A stretch of 64,000 bases of DNA from Larimichthys crocea (GCF_000972845.2 NC_040028.1:19372210-19436209), one strand, 5' to 3'. Numbered from the stretch's first letter, positions 15,641 to 28,697 are shown. Notes: generated by a model from the sequence alone, not told the origin. Numbers and translations: made by a program.

Positions 15641-16258
15641 TTTAGCCTTTAGCTAGCCGCAACATAATAAGTTAGCTTTTATTGCTAAGTTAGCTGGTGG
15701 CTAACATTAGCTTTTAGCTTAGCTGCTTTTTATCTCTAAGTTAGCTGGTGGCTAACTTTAGCCTTTAGCTTAGCTACTTTTAATCTCTAAGTTAGCTGGT
15801 GGCTAACTTTAACCTTTAGCTAACTGTAACATTGTAAGTTATTTTTTATCTCTAAGTTAGCAGGTGGCTAACTTTAGCCTTTAGCTAGCCGCAACATAAT
15901 AAGTTAGCTTTTATTGCTAAGTTAGCTGGTGACTAACTTTAACCTTTAGCTAAATGCAACATGGCTACTTTTATCTCAAAGTTAGCTGGTGGCTAACTTT
16001 AGCCTTTAGCTAACTGCAACATAGCTCCTTTTTATCTCTAAGTTAGCTGGTGGCTAACTTTAGCCTTTAGCTAACTGCAACATAAGTTACTTTGTATCTC
16101 TAAGTTAGCAGGTGGCTAACTTTAACCTTTTGCTAACTGCAACATAGCTGCTTTTTATCTCTAAGTTAGCTGGTGGCTAACTTTAGCCTTTAGCTAACTG
16201 CAACATAGCTGCTTTTTATCTCTAAGTTAGCAGGTGGCTAACTTTAGCCTTTAGCCAG
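15641..16258. repeat. Satellite with ~58-62 bp unit and 232-bp higher-order period
   Basis: About ten diverged units share AAGTTAGCWGGTGGCTAAC, tttagcctttagctaactgc and aacatagctgctttttatct. The variant agccgcaacataataagttag occurs at 15654 and again 232 bp later, implying a four-unit higher-order duplication. Each unit contains the local palindrome GTTAGCTGGTGGCTAAC. Confidence 0.9.
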
Positions 16259-16384
16259 CTAACATTATAAACAAACGTCTTTTCAGCTCAACTTTAATAT
16301 ATGGTGTGTTTTGTATGGTGATGCTAAAAGAAACAGTCCTGTCATATCTTGGTGTTAGCTTTGGTGTCCAAGTAAATAATGTTC

Positions 16385-16433
16385 AAGCTAACGGTAGCTG
16401 CTAACGGTAACCGTTAGCAGCTACCGTTAGCTT
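16385..16433. repeat. 49-nt perfect palindrome
   Basis: The left arm aagctaacggtagctgctaa (continuing to 16408) pairs perfectly over 24 nt with the right arm ending ctaccgttagctt, around a single central base. It begins about 125 bp after the satellite and shares its gctaac/gttagc vocabulary. Confidence 0.95.
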
Positions 16434-16439
16434 CTTTAC

Positions 16440-16800
16440 TTACCGCACGCGCGAACGCGCATGCTCTTGCGCGTTACGTGCCTGTTGCCGTGGTAACGGG
16501 TCTGCCCGCGAGTTCCTCTTTTAAACGGTCCGGTGTGTAACAGGACCGTTGGTTCTGAATCTTGTGGGTTGCTGTTAGAACTTATAAAGTTAGATACAAC
16601 AAAATTTTCGCACAGTTATGTAACATATATTAGACTATAGTGAACGTGCCGCGTATTTGAAGGACTGCGGGATGAAATGTATACAAATAACGGACGACGT
16701 GTCCGTGACGTCATCCATAGGATAAGCCGTTTTGAAGCTTAAAATCTGTGGCTCTGGCCGCCGCCATGTTTGTAGTTCTTGCCATCTGTCAGAGGTTTGG
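16440..16800. promoter_or_regulatory. CpG-rich promoter-like block, no gene assigned
   Basis: This is a local rise in CpG within AT-rich DNA. It has an RFX X-box GTTGCCGTGGTAAC (16484-16497), an 8-bp inverted repeat AACGGTCC/GGACCGTT (16524-16531, 16543-16550), a perfect CRE TGACGTCA (16706-16713) and a YY1-type CCGCCATGTT (16761-16770). The only ATG there opens a 12-codon frame. It may be an orphan or non-coding RNA promoter, or an old LTR or transposon end. Confidence 0.4.
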
Positions 16801-16862
16801 ATGAAGCTGCATCTAAATTTGTAAATATCTGTTTTTTTTATTTTATTTTATATTTCTAAGAA

Positions 16863-16974
16863 GCCCTCATTCAACTTTTTTAAATGAAAAATATTCAATG
16901 AAAAAAAACAACAACATTGGCCCTCATTCAACTTTTTTAAATGAAAAATATTCAATGAAAAAAAAACAACATTG
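16863..16974. repeat. Tandem duplication of ~56 bp
   Basis: Two adjacent copies begin gccctcattcaacttttttaaatg and end acaacattg, differing mainly in the length of the A-run and a CAA unit. Confidence 0.9.
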
Positions 16975-17189
16975 CAGATATATATAAAAAAAATGCATTA
17001 AAAAATCTTAAAATTTGTTATGTAAATGCAGATCATAAGCAACCTTATTCAAAGTTTGTCTCACATGCCTGTTCATATTAAGTCGTGATACAGAGTTATG
17101 AGATGTTGAAAATGAAGAGTGCAAACACTGAAGAAAATAAATTGTATATTGTATTATCCCAGATGGGAAACTTGTGACTTGTAGTCACC

Positions 17190-17339
17190 TCCGTGACTCC
17201 GTGGAAGAGGACCCGTGGCGTCTGCAGGTATACGAGGCTTATTCTAAGGTAACAAATAATTTTATTTTCAGGTGATCATACACTAATGAAACATAGTTAT
17301 GCATATTAAATTCCATTAAATCTTACACAGTGGAGTTTA
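17190..17339 (+). mobile_element. GGTCCAGTGTGT-family MITE, 3' part (copy A)
   Basis: The segment ggaagaggacccgtggcgtc ... ttcaggtgatcatacactaatgaaacatagttatg ... aaatcttacacagtggagttta matches the 3' half of the copy at 54427-54726 and is truncated at its left end. Confidence 0.6.
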
Positions 17340-20300
17340 ATGTCTTTGTGTTATTTAAGCACAAACCACCATACTATGACCGAAGCAGTAAAACTGCACT
17401 GCATATTGATGCGTGTAGTGCTGCTGTGATAACTGTGACACCATGGCGGTGTTTGTGTCTTGGCTGTTAACATATAACACCGTGACCAGTACGCTGGCCT
17501 GTTCCATGGTCTATTAACTTACAGTACACCATGGCCAACCCCATGATGCATTACATAGCTGTACCACAGTAAAAGAAAAATGCCACATAACGCTTGCAGT
17601 GCCATTATACCTGACTACACGAATTTGTTGCAACTTGGTGAAAGGTTGAGCTCTGTATTGACATTAAAAGTAATGAGGGATTTGCACAAATTTGTATTGT
17701 CGGACCTTTTAGCTGATGGAGTGCAGGCAAAAATATGAAACTTTGGAATCAGTTGACTGAGTTAGTTTAATCAGTGTCTACATAAATAACATTTATTAAA
17801 TAAGCATTTTGCAAAGATGAACAACCACATCTTCCCAGAGCTATAAACCTTCCCAGAGTTTAGAAAGTTGTTGTAAGGGATGCAGTGCACTCGGTACCTT
17901 TGTAGGTTTAATCAGCAGTCAGTAATTCGATGTTTACTTCGTGTTCATTCATCATCGTTTAGAATTAATGAAGCCGTAACAATCTGATGTTTATGTTTTT
18001 GTATCTCAAGTCAAGTTTCATGTCATTTAACTACGTCATTGTATTTTTTATTTTTTTTTACCTTTACATCCCGTAACAGAAACCTCAACAATACATTTTT
18101 CTTTCTTTTTGTGTGTGTGTGTGTGTGTGTGTTTTTTCTTCTTTTTGTTCTTAATGGAAAATACCTTCACAGCCACAAAAGCCTGCTATTGTATGATAAG
18201 CTACAAATGTAGAGAGGTGTCTGAAAATCCATTTAGAATTAATAATACCAAAACCATTCTGCTTAATGAAAAAGTGTAATTTATCTGAAGAGGCTCTGGA
18301 GTTGTCTTTGAAATGCGAGATGTCACCGAGCCGGTATAAATGCAGCCTTTAATGGATACATTGACAGTGGGTGCAGCATTGTTCTTGACTATAGAAAATG
18401 ATGTGAATAGCTGTGCTTGTCATTGTTGTGAAACTATTAATAGATCTGTAATTATGGTGGGCAAATTGTTGATTTTTTTTTTTCCTCTGGTATTTGATAT
18501 GCTCAGCACAATGAGGAGATGAATTAGGACTAATAAACAGGTCTCATGATTCTGTCTCTAATTGGAGGATCATTATATCTCTTCCAGAGAGATGCCCACA
18601 GCTAAAGCCTTTAACAGCACTATTTCAAACAGGACACAAAGGCCTTAATGAATACTCCTGTGACTTTACACCAGCATCTCTCAGAAAGGGAAGAACATAT
18701 TCTGTTTTTATCTTACACATAGTTTCCTGTAATTGTTGGATTGAGGTGCAAGATCAACCCCGCTTCCTTTGGAAATCACAATAATTAGACGGAGGTTGGA
18801 TTTAGGTTAAAGAGCTAAAAGATCGTTTGAAGATGTGTTAGCAACTTAAAAATATCGTTGGCATCGTACTGTATTAACTGTGGAGTAAACCTGCTGTGTG
18901 TGTGTGTGTGTTTCTGATATTGCTCCGCGTGTTTTACAATATCCTTACATGCATTACCATTACAAAACAATAACGAAAATAAGGCGAGCGAATGTAATGC
19001 ATGCTCAGGGAATGTGTTGAAATCTCTGGGTGCCATTTGCTCCCATCAGTGTAGCTGATAGAGTCATTAGAGAGCTGCCGCGGCTCGGCTCTGGGGGTCT
19101 CTCTCTCTCCTGTAAATGGCCCTGTTGGATGGGTGAACAACCTTCACATGGCATCCGTGGCCTCAGAGCACTTCACTAAAGCTAATAGGTCATAGCTGCA
19201 GAGACGGGTGACAAAAAGCGCGAGTGTTAACAATGGATAATGTGAGAACGGATTGCAGTTATCTAGTGCTTTCTCCGCCTCATGATTCAAAGTGTTTGAC
19301 ATTGCGTCGAGTGAATTTTTCGAGTGTAAGTCGCGCTGTGTTTCTCTTCTTTTTTTTTTCGTCTTTCTCCGACTGCAATAACAGCAAGGTTTGAGAATTT
19401 TCTTTTTTACATCACACACATGACCTCCATGCTAATGGGGGGAGCCTCTTCTTTATCTATTAGTGACTAACGTGATCACCCTTGGACGGCTGCAAAACCA
19501 AAAGTGCTGAAATGGTCTAAATGAGGAGCTGAAGGATCTGCGAGGGGGTTCTTTGCATATCACACCTCCGCCATGGCTTTAAGAAAAAAGGGTGAAAGAG
19601 GTCAGCTCAATATGCATATAATTTGGGGTTACATTCGAAGTTTGGGTTTTAAGCTTCTTGATGAAAGACAGCTATGAATAAATGTAATCTTTTCTCTCAC
19701 ATATGGTCATTTGCTGAGGGCGAGGAAAAAAAAAGTCTTTGTATGCGCTTTCACTGTTAATATTCCTCATTACTGTTCCGTGAGGTTCATTGTCCTTCTC
19801 GAAACACCCCAAATGATCGAGAAACGTCGCAGATTTCAGATATTTATTGCCAGAGAAGAGAAGTTACCGCCGAACAATATTGTTCCCGTCATGTTTTAAT
19901 GCCCTCAGTTCGTCACGGATGATTGTACAGAGGGAGGGAAAAAAGTTTAGGCCACACTGGAGAGGAACTTATTTGTCGAGCAAGGGAAAATACAACGAGA
20001 CGAGGGCAGACTGTCAAAGGACCGAACGCCATTCATCTGCTAACCTGTTCAAGGTGTGCCTGGTTGATGTCCTCCTCCTTTGGTGGGGAACATATGTCCA
20101 CAGCAGCTGTGCCACCGTGAATAGGCAGTGATTGTGTGCTAGCTAACTGCATTCCTGGGAGCCAGGCCAAGTCTGAGTGGAGTGAGCTGTCCCATTTTTG
20201 ATACCAGCTTCTCCTGCATTCCACCTGATTTACATGTCTCTCTCTCTTTTTTGTGTGTGCACGGGAATAGTAGCCATTCTCTTCCCTTGGTCAAAATAGC

Positions 20301-21600
20301 AGCTGACTTGGAAGATCTCGTTTTGGTGTTTGTTTTTTCAGACGAAAGATGCTGAAGAGGTGATCCTGAGACACATTTCAGATGAAGTGCTATAAAGGTG
20401 CGCGACTCGGAACAGGTGTGTTACCGTATCTTTTCTGCGGTGACACAGTTTTTCAGGAGCTCACGGGTTCTAGCGGCTTGACTCTTGTTGTAATGATGTA
20501 TGATAGAAGTTTGATAACACGCTAGATTGTCCAGTCAGGCGAAGCTATTTCTGTTTGGCACGAGTGCTGCATCAGTATTTTTTTTCAAAGAACTGTGCAT
20601 GTGAAAGCTCTGTGCAGGTTGTCACTAGATAAAGTAGTTCCCTCGCTTAATGACCTCAAATAATTGCATGCAAACAATCAGAGCTAGGCAGTGCTGTGTA
20701 CTTCACCCCCCCTCCCTCCCTCCCTGGGTGCTATCATCTCAAATATGGCATTCATCCTCTGGACACGAAACTCAAACACCTGTAATTGTTATCAGACACT
20801 CGCACAGGAAAGCGAAGGCCTGTAAAGGCAATCTGCATGTAAACATTAAAAGGCAGCCGCGAAATGGAAATCTCATTTCATCATGTCCGATGATCACAAA
20901 CAAACAATAGACATCTGCGATATTTCTCCGTGCTATCGCAGACCTCCATCCCGTGAGGAACAAGGTCAACAGAAGAGCCGTGAACGGGGGGGGGGACGGT
21001 GATCCCAAAATAACAGTCGCGAGCACTAACAACCCCCCCTTCTCTCTTAAACAACACAATCACACAATCAAAGCCCCACTGCCTTTCCCTCATTGTTTAA
21101 TTTCTGCTGGCTATCTTAGATATCTCTGCGGCTGTTCTTATCTTTGACCTTCAGCTTGTTGCTTTGTCGTCGCGCGTCCCCCCCTCCACCACCACCACCT
21201 CCTCTCCTCCTCCACCTACCTGCTCCCACCACCACCACCACCCCCACGCCAGTGTGCTGCGACCTTCAGAGGGGTGTCATTACTCCCTGACCCATTTGAC
21301 GATCCCCTCATGTGGAATGTGCATATGCCGAATCGCTGCGGATCTGCACAGTATGGGGTGAGGTGAAGTACTTACAGAAATATGACTTGACACGCTTTAT
21401 CAAATGGGGAAAGATGAAGACGAAACAGCTGCTGGTGCTGTCGTAAGCAATCTGGCCGTGATTGAATAAAAGTGTCAGGAAAAGGGCCGCTTGATGGTCT
21501 TTTGTTCTCCCCCATCCAGCTTGATGTTAGTTTGAGCTGTCAGGAGGGAATCACAGCTGGGTGATTTATCAATACTTGGAGTGACCTTGCAGCCACACTG

Positions 21601-21601
<1 letters not shown>

Positions 21602-21641
<40 letters not shown>

Positions 21642-21647
21642 TGTGTG
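21602..21647. repeat. (TG)n microsatellite
   Basis: About 46 bp of TG repeat with one TA interruption. Confidence 0.95.
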
Positions 21648-23397
21648 CACACAAGCTCGTATCTGTGTGCGGCTCTCGTGGATTAAAAAGACACAAAGTG
21701 GAATATTTTCAAAATAGTTGGCACACACAGACAAAGACTTGGCTTGACTTGGAACAAAACTCTTCTCTTAGACACAGTAAGTGGATTGTTCTGCCAACAC
21801 GATAAGGGTATTTTTCTCAACATCAGAGCGCTCAAAGTACCACCAGCAAATGTTTGGGAGAAGTGTGTCTCTTTTAACTAACGCTGCGTTTGAACAAGGT
21901 TTTTTTTTTTTTTTTTACCACCTAATTCTCTTTCATACTTCTTCCTAACCCGTCCACACCATCTCTTCACCTCAGTACTTTCTTTGAGATGTACTTGGAC
22001 AGCCTGTTTTGTTTTTTTCGTTTCACAGCCAGCCATTGACTGTCTCTGTTGTGATTAAGCAGATGTTTTATTGCAGACTGGAACAGTCATTACTGCCATA
22101 AACCCATCTGTGGAATTGCTTTTTATGCAAATTTACAAAGCATCTGCATAAATAAAGTTCTAATTAATACCTTTCTGCAAACCTCTGCGCTCTTTGATTC
22201 CTAAGTGTTCTTAATTGTGTACAAGCAGGTAGAAAGTACAAATCAATGCTCGCGACACGAGAGGGGTTTTGTTCTCCTCGTACGCCGCTTTCTGCATGTT
22301 TTCATAACTCTTTTAGCAGAAGTGTGAAGAAATAATTGTTGTTTGGCAATATTTTACACGTTTATAGATTTTTCCCAAGCTGTTATTTAAAGATATACAG
22401 TACAGTTACACATAATTAAGATTTTGACAACCCAACATGGTTAATTATTGACAAATCTTTGATTAGGAATGAGCTTAAAGCGATTCCAATCAAGGATAAC
22501 ATTTATGTAAAGATGCAGTGAGTTGCATTTTTAGCTCCCGTTGTAGGTTACAAGGGAAATAAAAACAAAATCTGCTGCTACCGGTTGATTGGGAACTACT
22601 GAAGAGTAAAGTTTCCCCGAGAACATTAAGGCTCGCTTTATAGATCCCTTTGTTGTGAGGGTGCCAATGGAAGCTCATTAATTTCCCCAGGTTTTTAATG
22701 GGGAGTGTTGAACATGTGGCAAGAGTTGTCTTGGTGGGACCCTTATGAGTTGCACCTCTGCTGTTGACGCTTTTTTTTTTTTTTAATTGTGAAGGTGTCC
22801 CTTCGCTAAGTAATCAGGTGCATTTTTTTTGTTGTTTTCAAAATGTACGTAAGCGCGGCTGATGGATGATTTATTTTCTTTAGCTCTAATTTAGTTACTT
22901 TTAATATGCCATATTGCGTCAGTCCGTTTGCAGTGTCTGTTTCGTAACAGTAAAATAATGGTATGAATAATTCATTTTCTGCTCGCTCTCCTCCCCAGTG
23001 CTTATGATCTCTGCAAAGTGTGTCATTATAATGAACCCAACTTAGTGTAGCTCTGGTATGGATGCTCTTGTATACCGAGGTACGGTAAATAAAAAATAAA
23101 AGAAAGCTAAAATGCGTTTTGGAGTGAACTTGAACTCGCGTTACCTCAACGAAATCAGACGGAGAAAGAGAAATTCTGCGAATAAAGAAAGACTTTGTTT
23201 GAAAGATTAAAGGAGGCATCTGAGCCATGAGTGAGGAGGAGGGGCTGCAGTCAGGAAGGTCAGGGGGAAGAGACGAAGAATGCCTTCAGAGAAAATGAAG
23301 GCAAAGGGTTTTCTGCACTTAACTTTTATTTTGTAGGAATCACGATGCCGCAGCTCGATCTCAGAGCTTCTTGTGCTTCGACAGATCTTAATTCGAT

Positions 23398-23412
23398 TCA
23401 CTAGGTGGCAGT
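23398..23412 (+). promoter_or_regulatory. CTCF-like motif
   Basis: TCACTAGGTGGCAGT matches the CTCF core CCASYAGRKGGCRSY except at the first base. Confidence 0.35.
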
Positions 23413-24931
23413 GTCACTTTTTTTAAAAAACACATTAGCACTTAAGTAGCACTGTGTTACACTATATGTGGTCAGGCATTTGAAATTAGACCTAAATATG
23501 ACGTTAAACGTGTGTGTGCGGCTGCTTTACTGCGTGTAAACTTGGTACCACTCACTTCTGTAACTTGATGACAGCTCTCTGGTAAAAAAAAAAAAAAAAA
23601 GTGCAGACACTCTGATCGAGGACAGTCTGCTTTTATCAACATTGCAGCAGGGCCAGGATATCTTATACAGCACAAAATACAAACACAGGTTATGCTACTC
23701 TCCCTCTCTCTCATCAGCTCGTGAGATCTAGCAACTTTTAGCATAATGAATTTAGCAGGGATGCCTTCTCTACACAGTCCATCAGGCCTGCCATCTACCA
23801 GATTAAATTATGTCTGTAAGCATTAAAGCTTTGATGCTGTATTTGGGCGGCACGCGTGCATCCATTTGCAAAATTCTATATAACAAAATTAAAAACATGG
23901 ACACCTATGGAAAATGGCTTGGCACTAGCACTTAAACCCAACCACTCCAAACAGTTTGCTGACTAATGCATTTCTAATCATTTCTGTGATCAATGTTAGC
24001 GACTGTGCAATAAGATTAATCAGCCATATGCAAAGCTAGGATCACCTTGAACAAGGCAAGAAGGAAGAAAAGGAAGATAAAGGGACTGAAAGAAAAGCGT
24101 CTTGGCTATTATGTATGATAAGCACACTGTACAGATATAAAGCACACCTGCATTATTCACGTTTTTTTTCATGCAGTTGGTTCTGTGTGTGTGTGTGTGT
24201 GTTTGAGCGGCATTACACCGGCGTCGTGCTCCCCCTCAGCTGTGCTTTGGCATCTGTGCGTGGCCATCTCACCGCTGAATAGCTGCCTGATTATTCCAAA
24301 TCTAAGGGAATATTCAAACAAGGCCGATAATGCATTCTTCCATATGATTCTCCAGAGCTGGGACAGCTGTTCAGCAGCTTTCAATGCCATGTTTCCAGAA
24401 AGGGACAGATTTCTCTGCTCAATTAATGGGCATTAAAAAAAAGCAAGGGAGAAGTTGGAGCAGAGTCATAAAGACGGCTTCGAAAAATATAGAAAAACAG
24501 CTACACTTTAACTGAAATCATGTGGAAATTAATGTTTAACTTCATAATCAATGGCACACACAGGATTTCAATGGCCGTGTAGGCAAACTGGGCTGATGTA
24601 CTGAGATGTAAGCACACAAACGAGGAGTGCCGCCGCTTACAGCTTACATTCCCGGACAATAACTGTCAGTAAGTTCGTCACAGGCGCACTTATCCAAAAT
24701 CAAACAGATTACAAGCTGGGAAAACCTGTGCAACAACAAAAAAGAGATAAAACTTTAATGGCAGGACATCATCAGACAGGAGGAATTACCTGGAGATCAG
24801 TGTTGTCTTTGTTCACTTCACTTTGACCACACAGGGATTTGAGAATGCAGAGCGCTGCCGCTGTGCCGCTGCCTTGTAAAGTTTCAACTGGCAGATGAAT
24901 TCTTCCAGTCTGGCTTTCCTCCCCGTCTCTC

Positions 24932-24963
<32 letters not shown>

Positions 24964-27900
24964 TTCTTTTGAGAACAACGAGGAGGTTGTCTGTCCAAGG
25001 GCACACCTGTAAGGTGCAGACCCTCGACAGGCTTACCTCAGTGGCCTCTCTTGCTGTACTCAAAAGGCAATTATTCCTCCGAGAAGATAGAGCACTGTCA
25101 ACTTCAAACAGAGGACATTCTTTAGGCAGATTAGACTAAAATTATGTTTTATTATTTCGGCCCTGAAGAATGAATTGGACTCTATTTGGTCGTCTTTTGT
25201 GGTGAAATCCAAGACAGTTTAAATGGCAGAGGTATGTTTGGAGTCTGGGTAATACTCCGGTGTCTTTATGAAAGGGCAACAGAGAGGATCAGATTAGAAG
25301 GCGAACAGCGAGAGTCTTTCAGCAGCGGCTGTGCTATCATCTCTGTCTTCTTGTCCGTGCCTGTAGAGAGGTTAAATTAAATGGCTGTAATAAATGTTTT
25401 GGTCTTGCTGATGTGGTATGGCTGGCTATCAAACGAAAACACTGTGGAGAAACGGCATGCTGGAAGATCAGAGAGAGGGAACAAATGGAGGGTGGGAGAA
25501 CTATGTCAGCACATTACCAACATTAGAAACGGACTTGTTTTCACTTAAACCTCAATTATAATGGTGGCTCCAGAAACAATTATATTGATGAATGCTTTCT
25601 AAGTTACTGTAATTAAATTATTCCATTTAATTAACGAATTATATTGAATTTCTCCCCAGAGGACGGCATTAGCCTCATCTGCTGTTTTACAAACAGGAGT
25701 ACTCTAATGTTGTGTGCTATGGAAATGATTACTAATGCCTAATGAAACTGTGTCAGATCAGATAAATGCCGCACAGAGTCAACAAGCCAAGCTTGTAACG
25801 CAGCCAAAACTTGAGACGAAATAATAAAGCCAAAGAAGAAATTATTGATTCTATTTTCTATTTTTTTAATCTTTTTTTTTTTTTCAAGGGCAGACTTTGA
25901 AAAGCTGACATCAAATAAATTATAATTCTGAGTGCCTGTGCTGGAGGTTTTTAAAAGAGAGTATGGAAAGTCAAAGAAAAATGCACACGCCGTGTTTAAG
26001 ATGCTCGTATTGAAACGTGAAATGAAAATAATCTTTGTTTTAAAGGTAACTCACGTGTCATAAAAAACACTTTAAGACACTGTGTGTGTGTGTGTGTGTG
26101 AGGGGGGAAAAAAATCTAAATAAAAGTGTCAACTGACTTCATAAAAACAGGCATCACTTTGCTTGTTTCCCACTCACCGGCTCTGTGGAAAGTAATGAAA
26201 CACACGGTATAAAAAGTGGGACGCATTAACAGTTTGATGGTTCAGCAGTACGTTAAAAAACACACACACCAGTTCCACTGCAGCTGACCATTGCCCTCTG
26301 CTGGGAGTGCCAAGCACCTGCTCCAAGACAGACTATATATAGAGCATAAGATTTGTTTGTATTTCTTGTGTTACACCCAGTGTCATAACATTTAATATTA
26401 TTAATGGGCAAAACACGGATAGGATAGCCACACACACACTCTGTATACACACATGTGATAGTCACATCCATAAACACAAAGCACAAGAAATAACTCAATC
26501 TGCTTACAGAAAGTTATTTTAGCCTTTCAAAATAAAAACACACACACACACGCTGTGTGCTTCATGTGTTTATTGTCCTATCCCCTCTTGGCCCTGGCCA
26601 TATTAGTCCATGAGAGAGAGAGCGCAGAGGAGAGAGGAGTTGTGATGCTGTAAGCACATACCGTGCATTCTCTCTCCTCCGCTGTGCAGTTGTTGGGCAT
26701 ATTGTGAGGGTTTTTTAATACGTTGGGGGGTGGGCGATATGGAAGGAGGGCTCGGCTCACATTCGCCGTACAGGAAGAGCCACGGCCAAGAATGACAGTT
26801 GCTCCTCTTGGAGCTGAGACATCCATGGATTTAGATTGCACTTTGAAAGGTCAGCACATGACGGCCAATCAGTCAGCTCCTAATTGGATGATCAGCAGTC
26901 ATTTGAATATGTTTTCAGATATATTTATTTTTATTTATTTATCTTACTGACTCATGAAAAAATATGGATATTTTCTTTTGGCGAGCGCTCGTCCTGATGA
27001 TGTTTGTGTCGTGTAATCAAAACCATAATATATTTGATTTATTTTCTTAGTTTTGTTTTAAAAAGTTCAGCAGAACACGTGTGACACACTAACAAAAGGT
27101 GGGAAAATATGTTAGATTAAAATTATAAGTCAAATATAACAAATTAGGGTGAGTTCAGAGGAGGTTAAAGGATTTTAAAAACTTGTTTTGATGATGAATT
27201 TATAAGAAGAAAATGACTTTCACAGCCGAGTCCTGCGCTGCAAAGATCTGTCACTTACAAACTCAAATAAAAAGCAACAGATGAACATGTACGCATGGTA
27301 AGAAATGTGTTTTTCCATATGCTGTGTGATTACTTTAAGCTTTATCCACCTATGACCTGATCTAACCTCGCTTTCAAAGCCTGTTGAGTCAGGCCTACAG
27401 TGGGTGCAGTTACAACATTTTAATAAGAGGACAGAAACTGCCTGAAGTCAAACATGGATGGGAGTGGCACTAAATGACAGTGATTCTTTTTTTTTTTATT
27501 TATTATTATAATGTAATGCTGCATAAGTCTTTGTCCACATCGGTGCCAAGGTTGTGGCATACCTGTGTTTCCAGTTCCAGCATGTTGCACTGACATGGGG
27601 TAATACTCTGTACACCTGTGTGGGAAAAAAAACAACACTTGTCAAGTGAGTTCTGTCTCTGTTAAGCTGAGGTATAAAGCTGCTGTCACCGTGATCTCTA
27701 AAGACGCAGGCTTTGAGGTTTGGAGGTTGGATTTTGTGATTCTTTTCGGAAGCCAGAAATCTGGTGTGTATCTAAAAGGATGTAAAGAAACATGTCAAGA
27801 GTTCCTGCAGGGTCACCAGAAGAAGAAGACACGTAAACAGGGTGCAAAATAAACGCAGCAGGTTTATTCCAGGGAGCAAAGTTTGGACAACTGCAGATCA

Positions 27901-28345
27901 TCGCTGCTGAATGTAAGTGTGACCCCCACACCGTGCGTTTGAGTGAAATGCTGAGCTATTTTGATGGAAACATCCACTGGCAGTAGTATATGTGTGAGTG
28001 TGTGTGAGTGTGTGTGTGTGTGTGTGTGCTGCTGGCTCAGGAATGTTGGCATCAAGTATGCAGTCCTGACAGACAGCTGCACTGCAGTGGCGTTTTTAAC
28101 ATGCCAGACCAGGAGACCAGGAGCAGTCAGTCAGTCAGTGCCGGCTCAGAATAAAGAAAGAAAAAAGTTTACATTAGATGATAGGGGGAAAAAAAGTGAA
28201 GCTGATTGGCTGAGGTGGCAGGTGAGACACTGACACGTCACTGGAAGGTCAGACAGAATCAAAAAAAAGGTGTTAAAGGAGGCACATCAGACCTGATCCA
28301 GATCCAGATCCACTGACACCTCCTTTTTTTTCTTTTTTAACCCTC

Positions 28346-28697
28346 CCACGTGTCATTTCTTCTTCTAACCTTCGAACCATTTCACCTCATCACACCGCAC
28401 AGACCTCAGTATTCATTACATTAGGCGTGTCCCTCCTGATCTACGCTCGCTTGTCCTGTTTATTTTGTGCATGTTCAGCCCCGCCCTGCGGAGAGGAGAC
28501 GCGCCGTTTCCACGCAGTTGCGTAATTTGACAAGCCAGCGCAAAAAAAAAAAAAAAAAAAATAGAGAGAATGAACGTTTGACAGCTGGCTCTCTCTCTCT
28601 CTCTCTGTCTCTATCTCTCAGAAAACAAAAGAAATACCTATGCTTCGTTTATCTGTGAGAGATCTCGGATAGTTTTTGTGTCTCTCTCTGCGCTTTT
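28346..28697 (+). promoter_or_regulatory. klf5: Putative klf5 promoter and 5' UTR
   Basis: The block ending at the klf5 ATG contains a GC box CCCCGCCC (28479-28486), a C/EBP-type site TTGCGTAA (28518-28525) and an E-box CACGTG within ccctcccacgtgtc near 28346. A poly(A) run and a (CT)n tract follow before the start codon. The (CT)n tract ends in tctctcag at about 28620, so it could instead be the acceptor of a non-coding 5' exon. No TATA box is convincing. The transcription start cannot be placed from sequence alone. Confidence 0.5.

Larger units (their letters stand above)
16975..28345. other. Gene-free region upstream of klf5
   Basis: No coding exon was recognised. It contains MITE copy A, microsatellites (18111-18131, 21602-21647, 24186-24204, 24930-24955, 26081-26101), a CCACC-rich tract at 21176-21245, and AT-rich stretches that look constrained, such as 18180-18400, 22060-22200 with a POU octamer ATGCAAAT (22125-22132), and 25540-25760. 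Confidence 0.4.

Noticed and set aside
21176..21245. CCACC-rich tract as a KLF-binding cluster
   Set aside because: Simple-sequence composition explains it, although KLF proteins do bind CACCC.
22806..23228. 140-residue - strand open frame
   Set aside because: The composition is unremarkable, no family was recognised, and no flanking exons support it.
28560..28640. (CT)n followed by cag as a splice acceptor for a klf5 5' exon
   Set aside because: It is possible, but the tract is a simple repeat and no matching donor exon was identified upstream.
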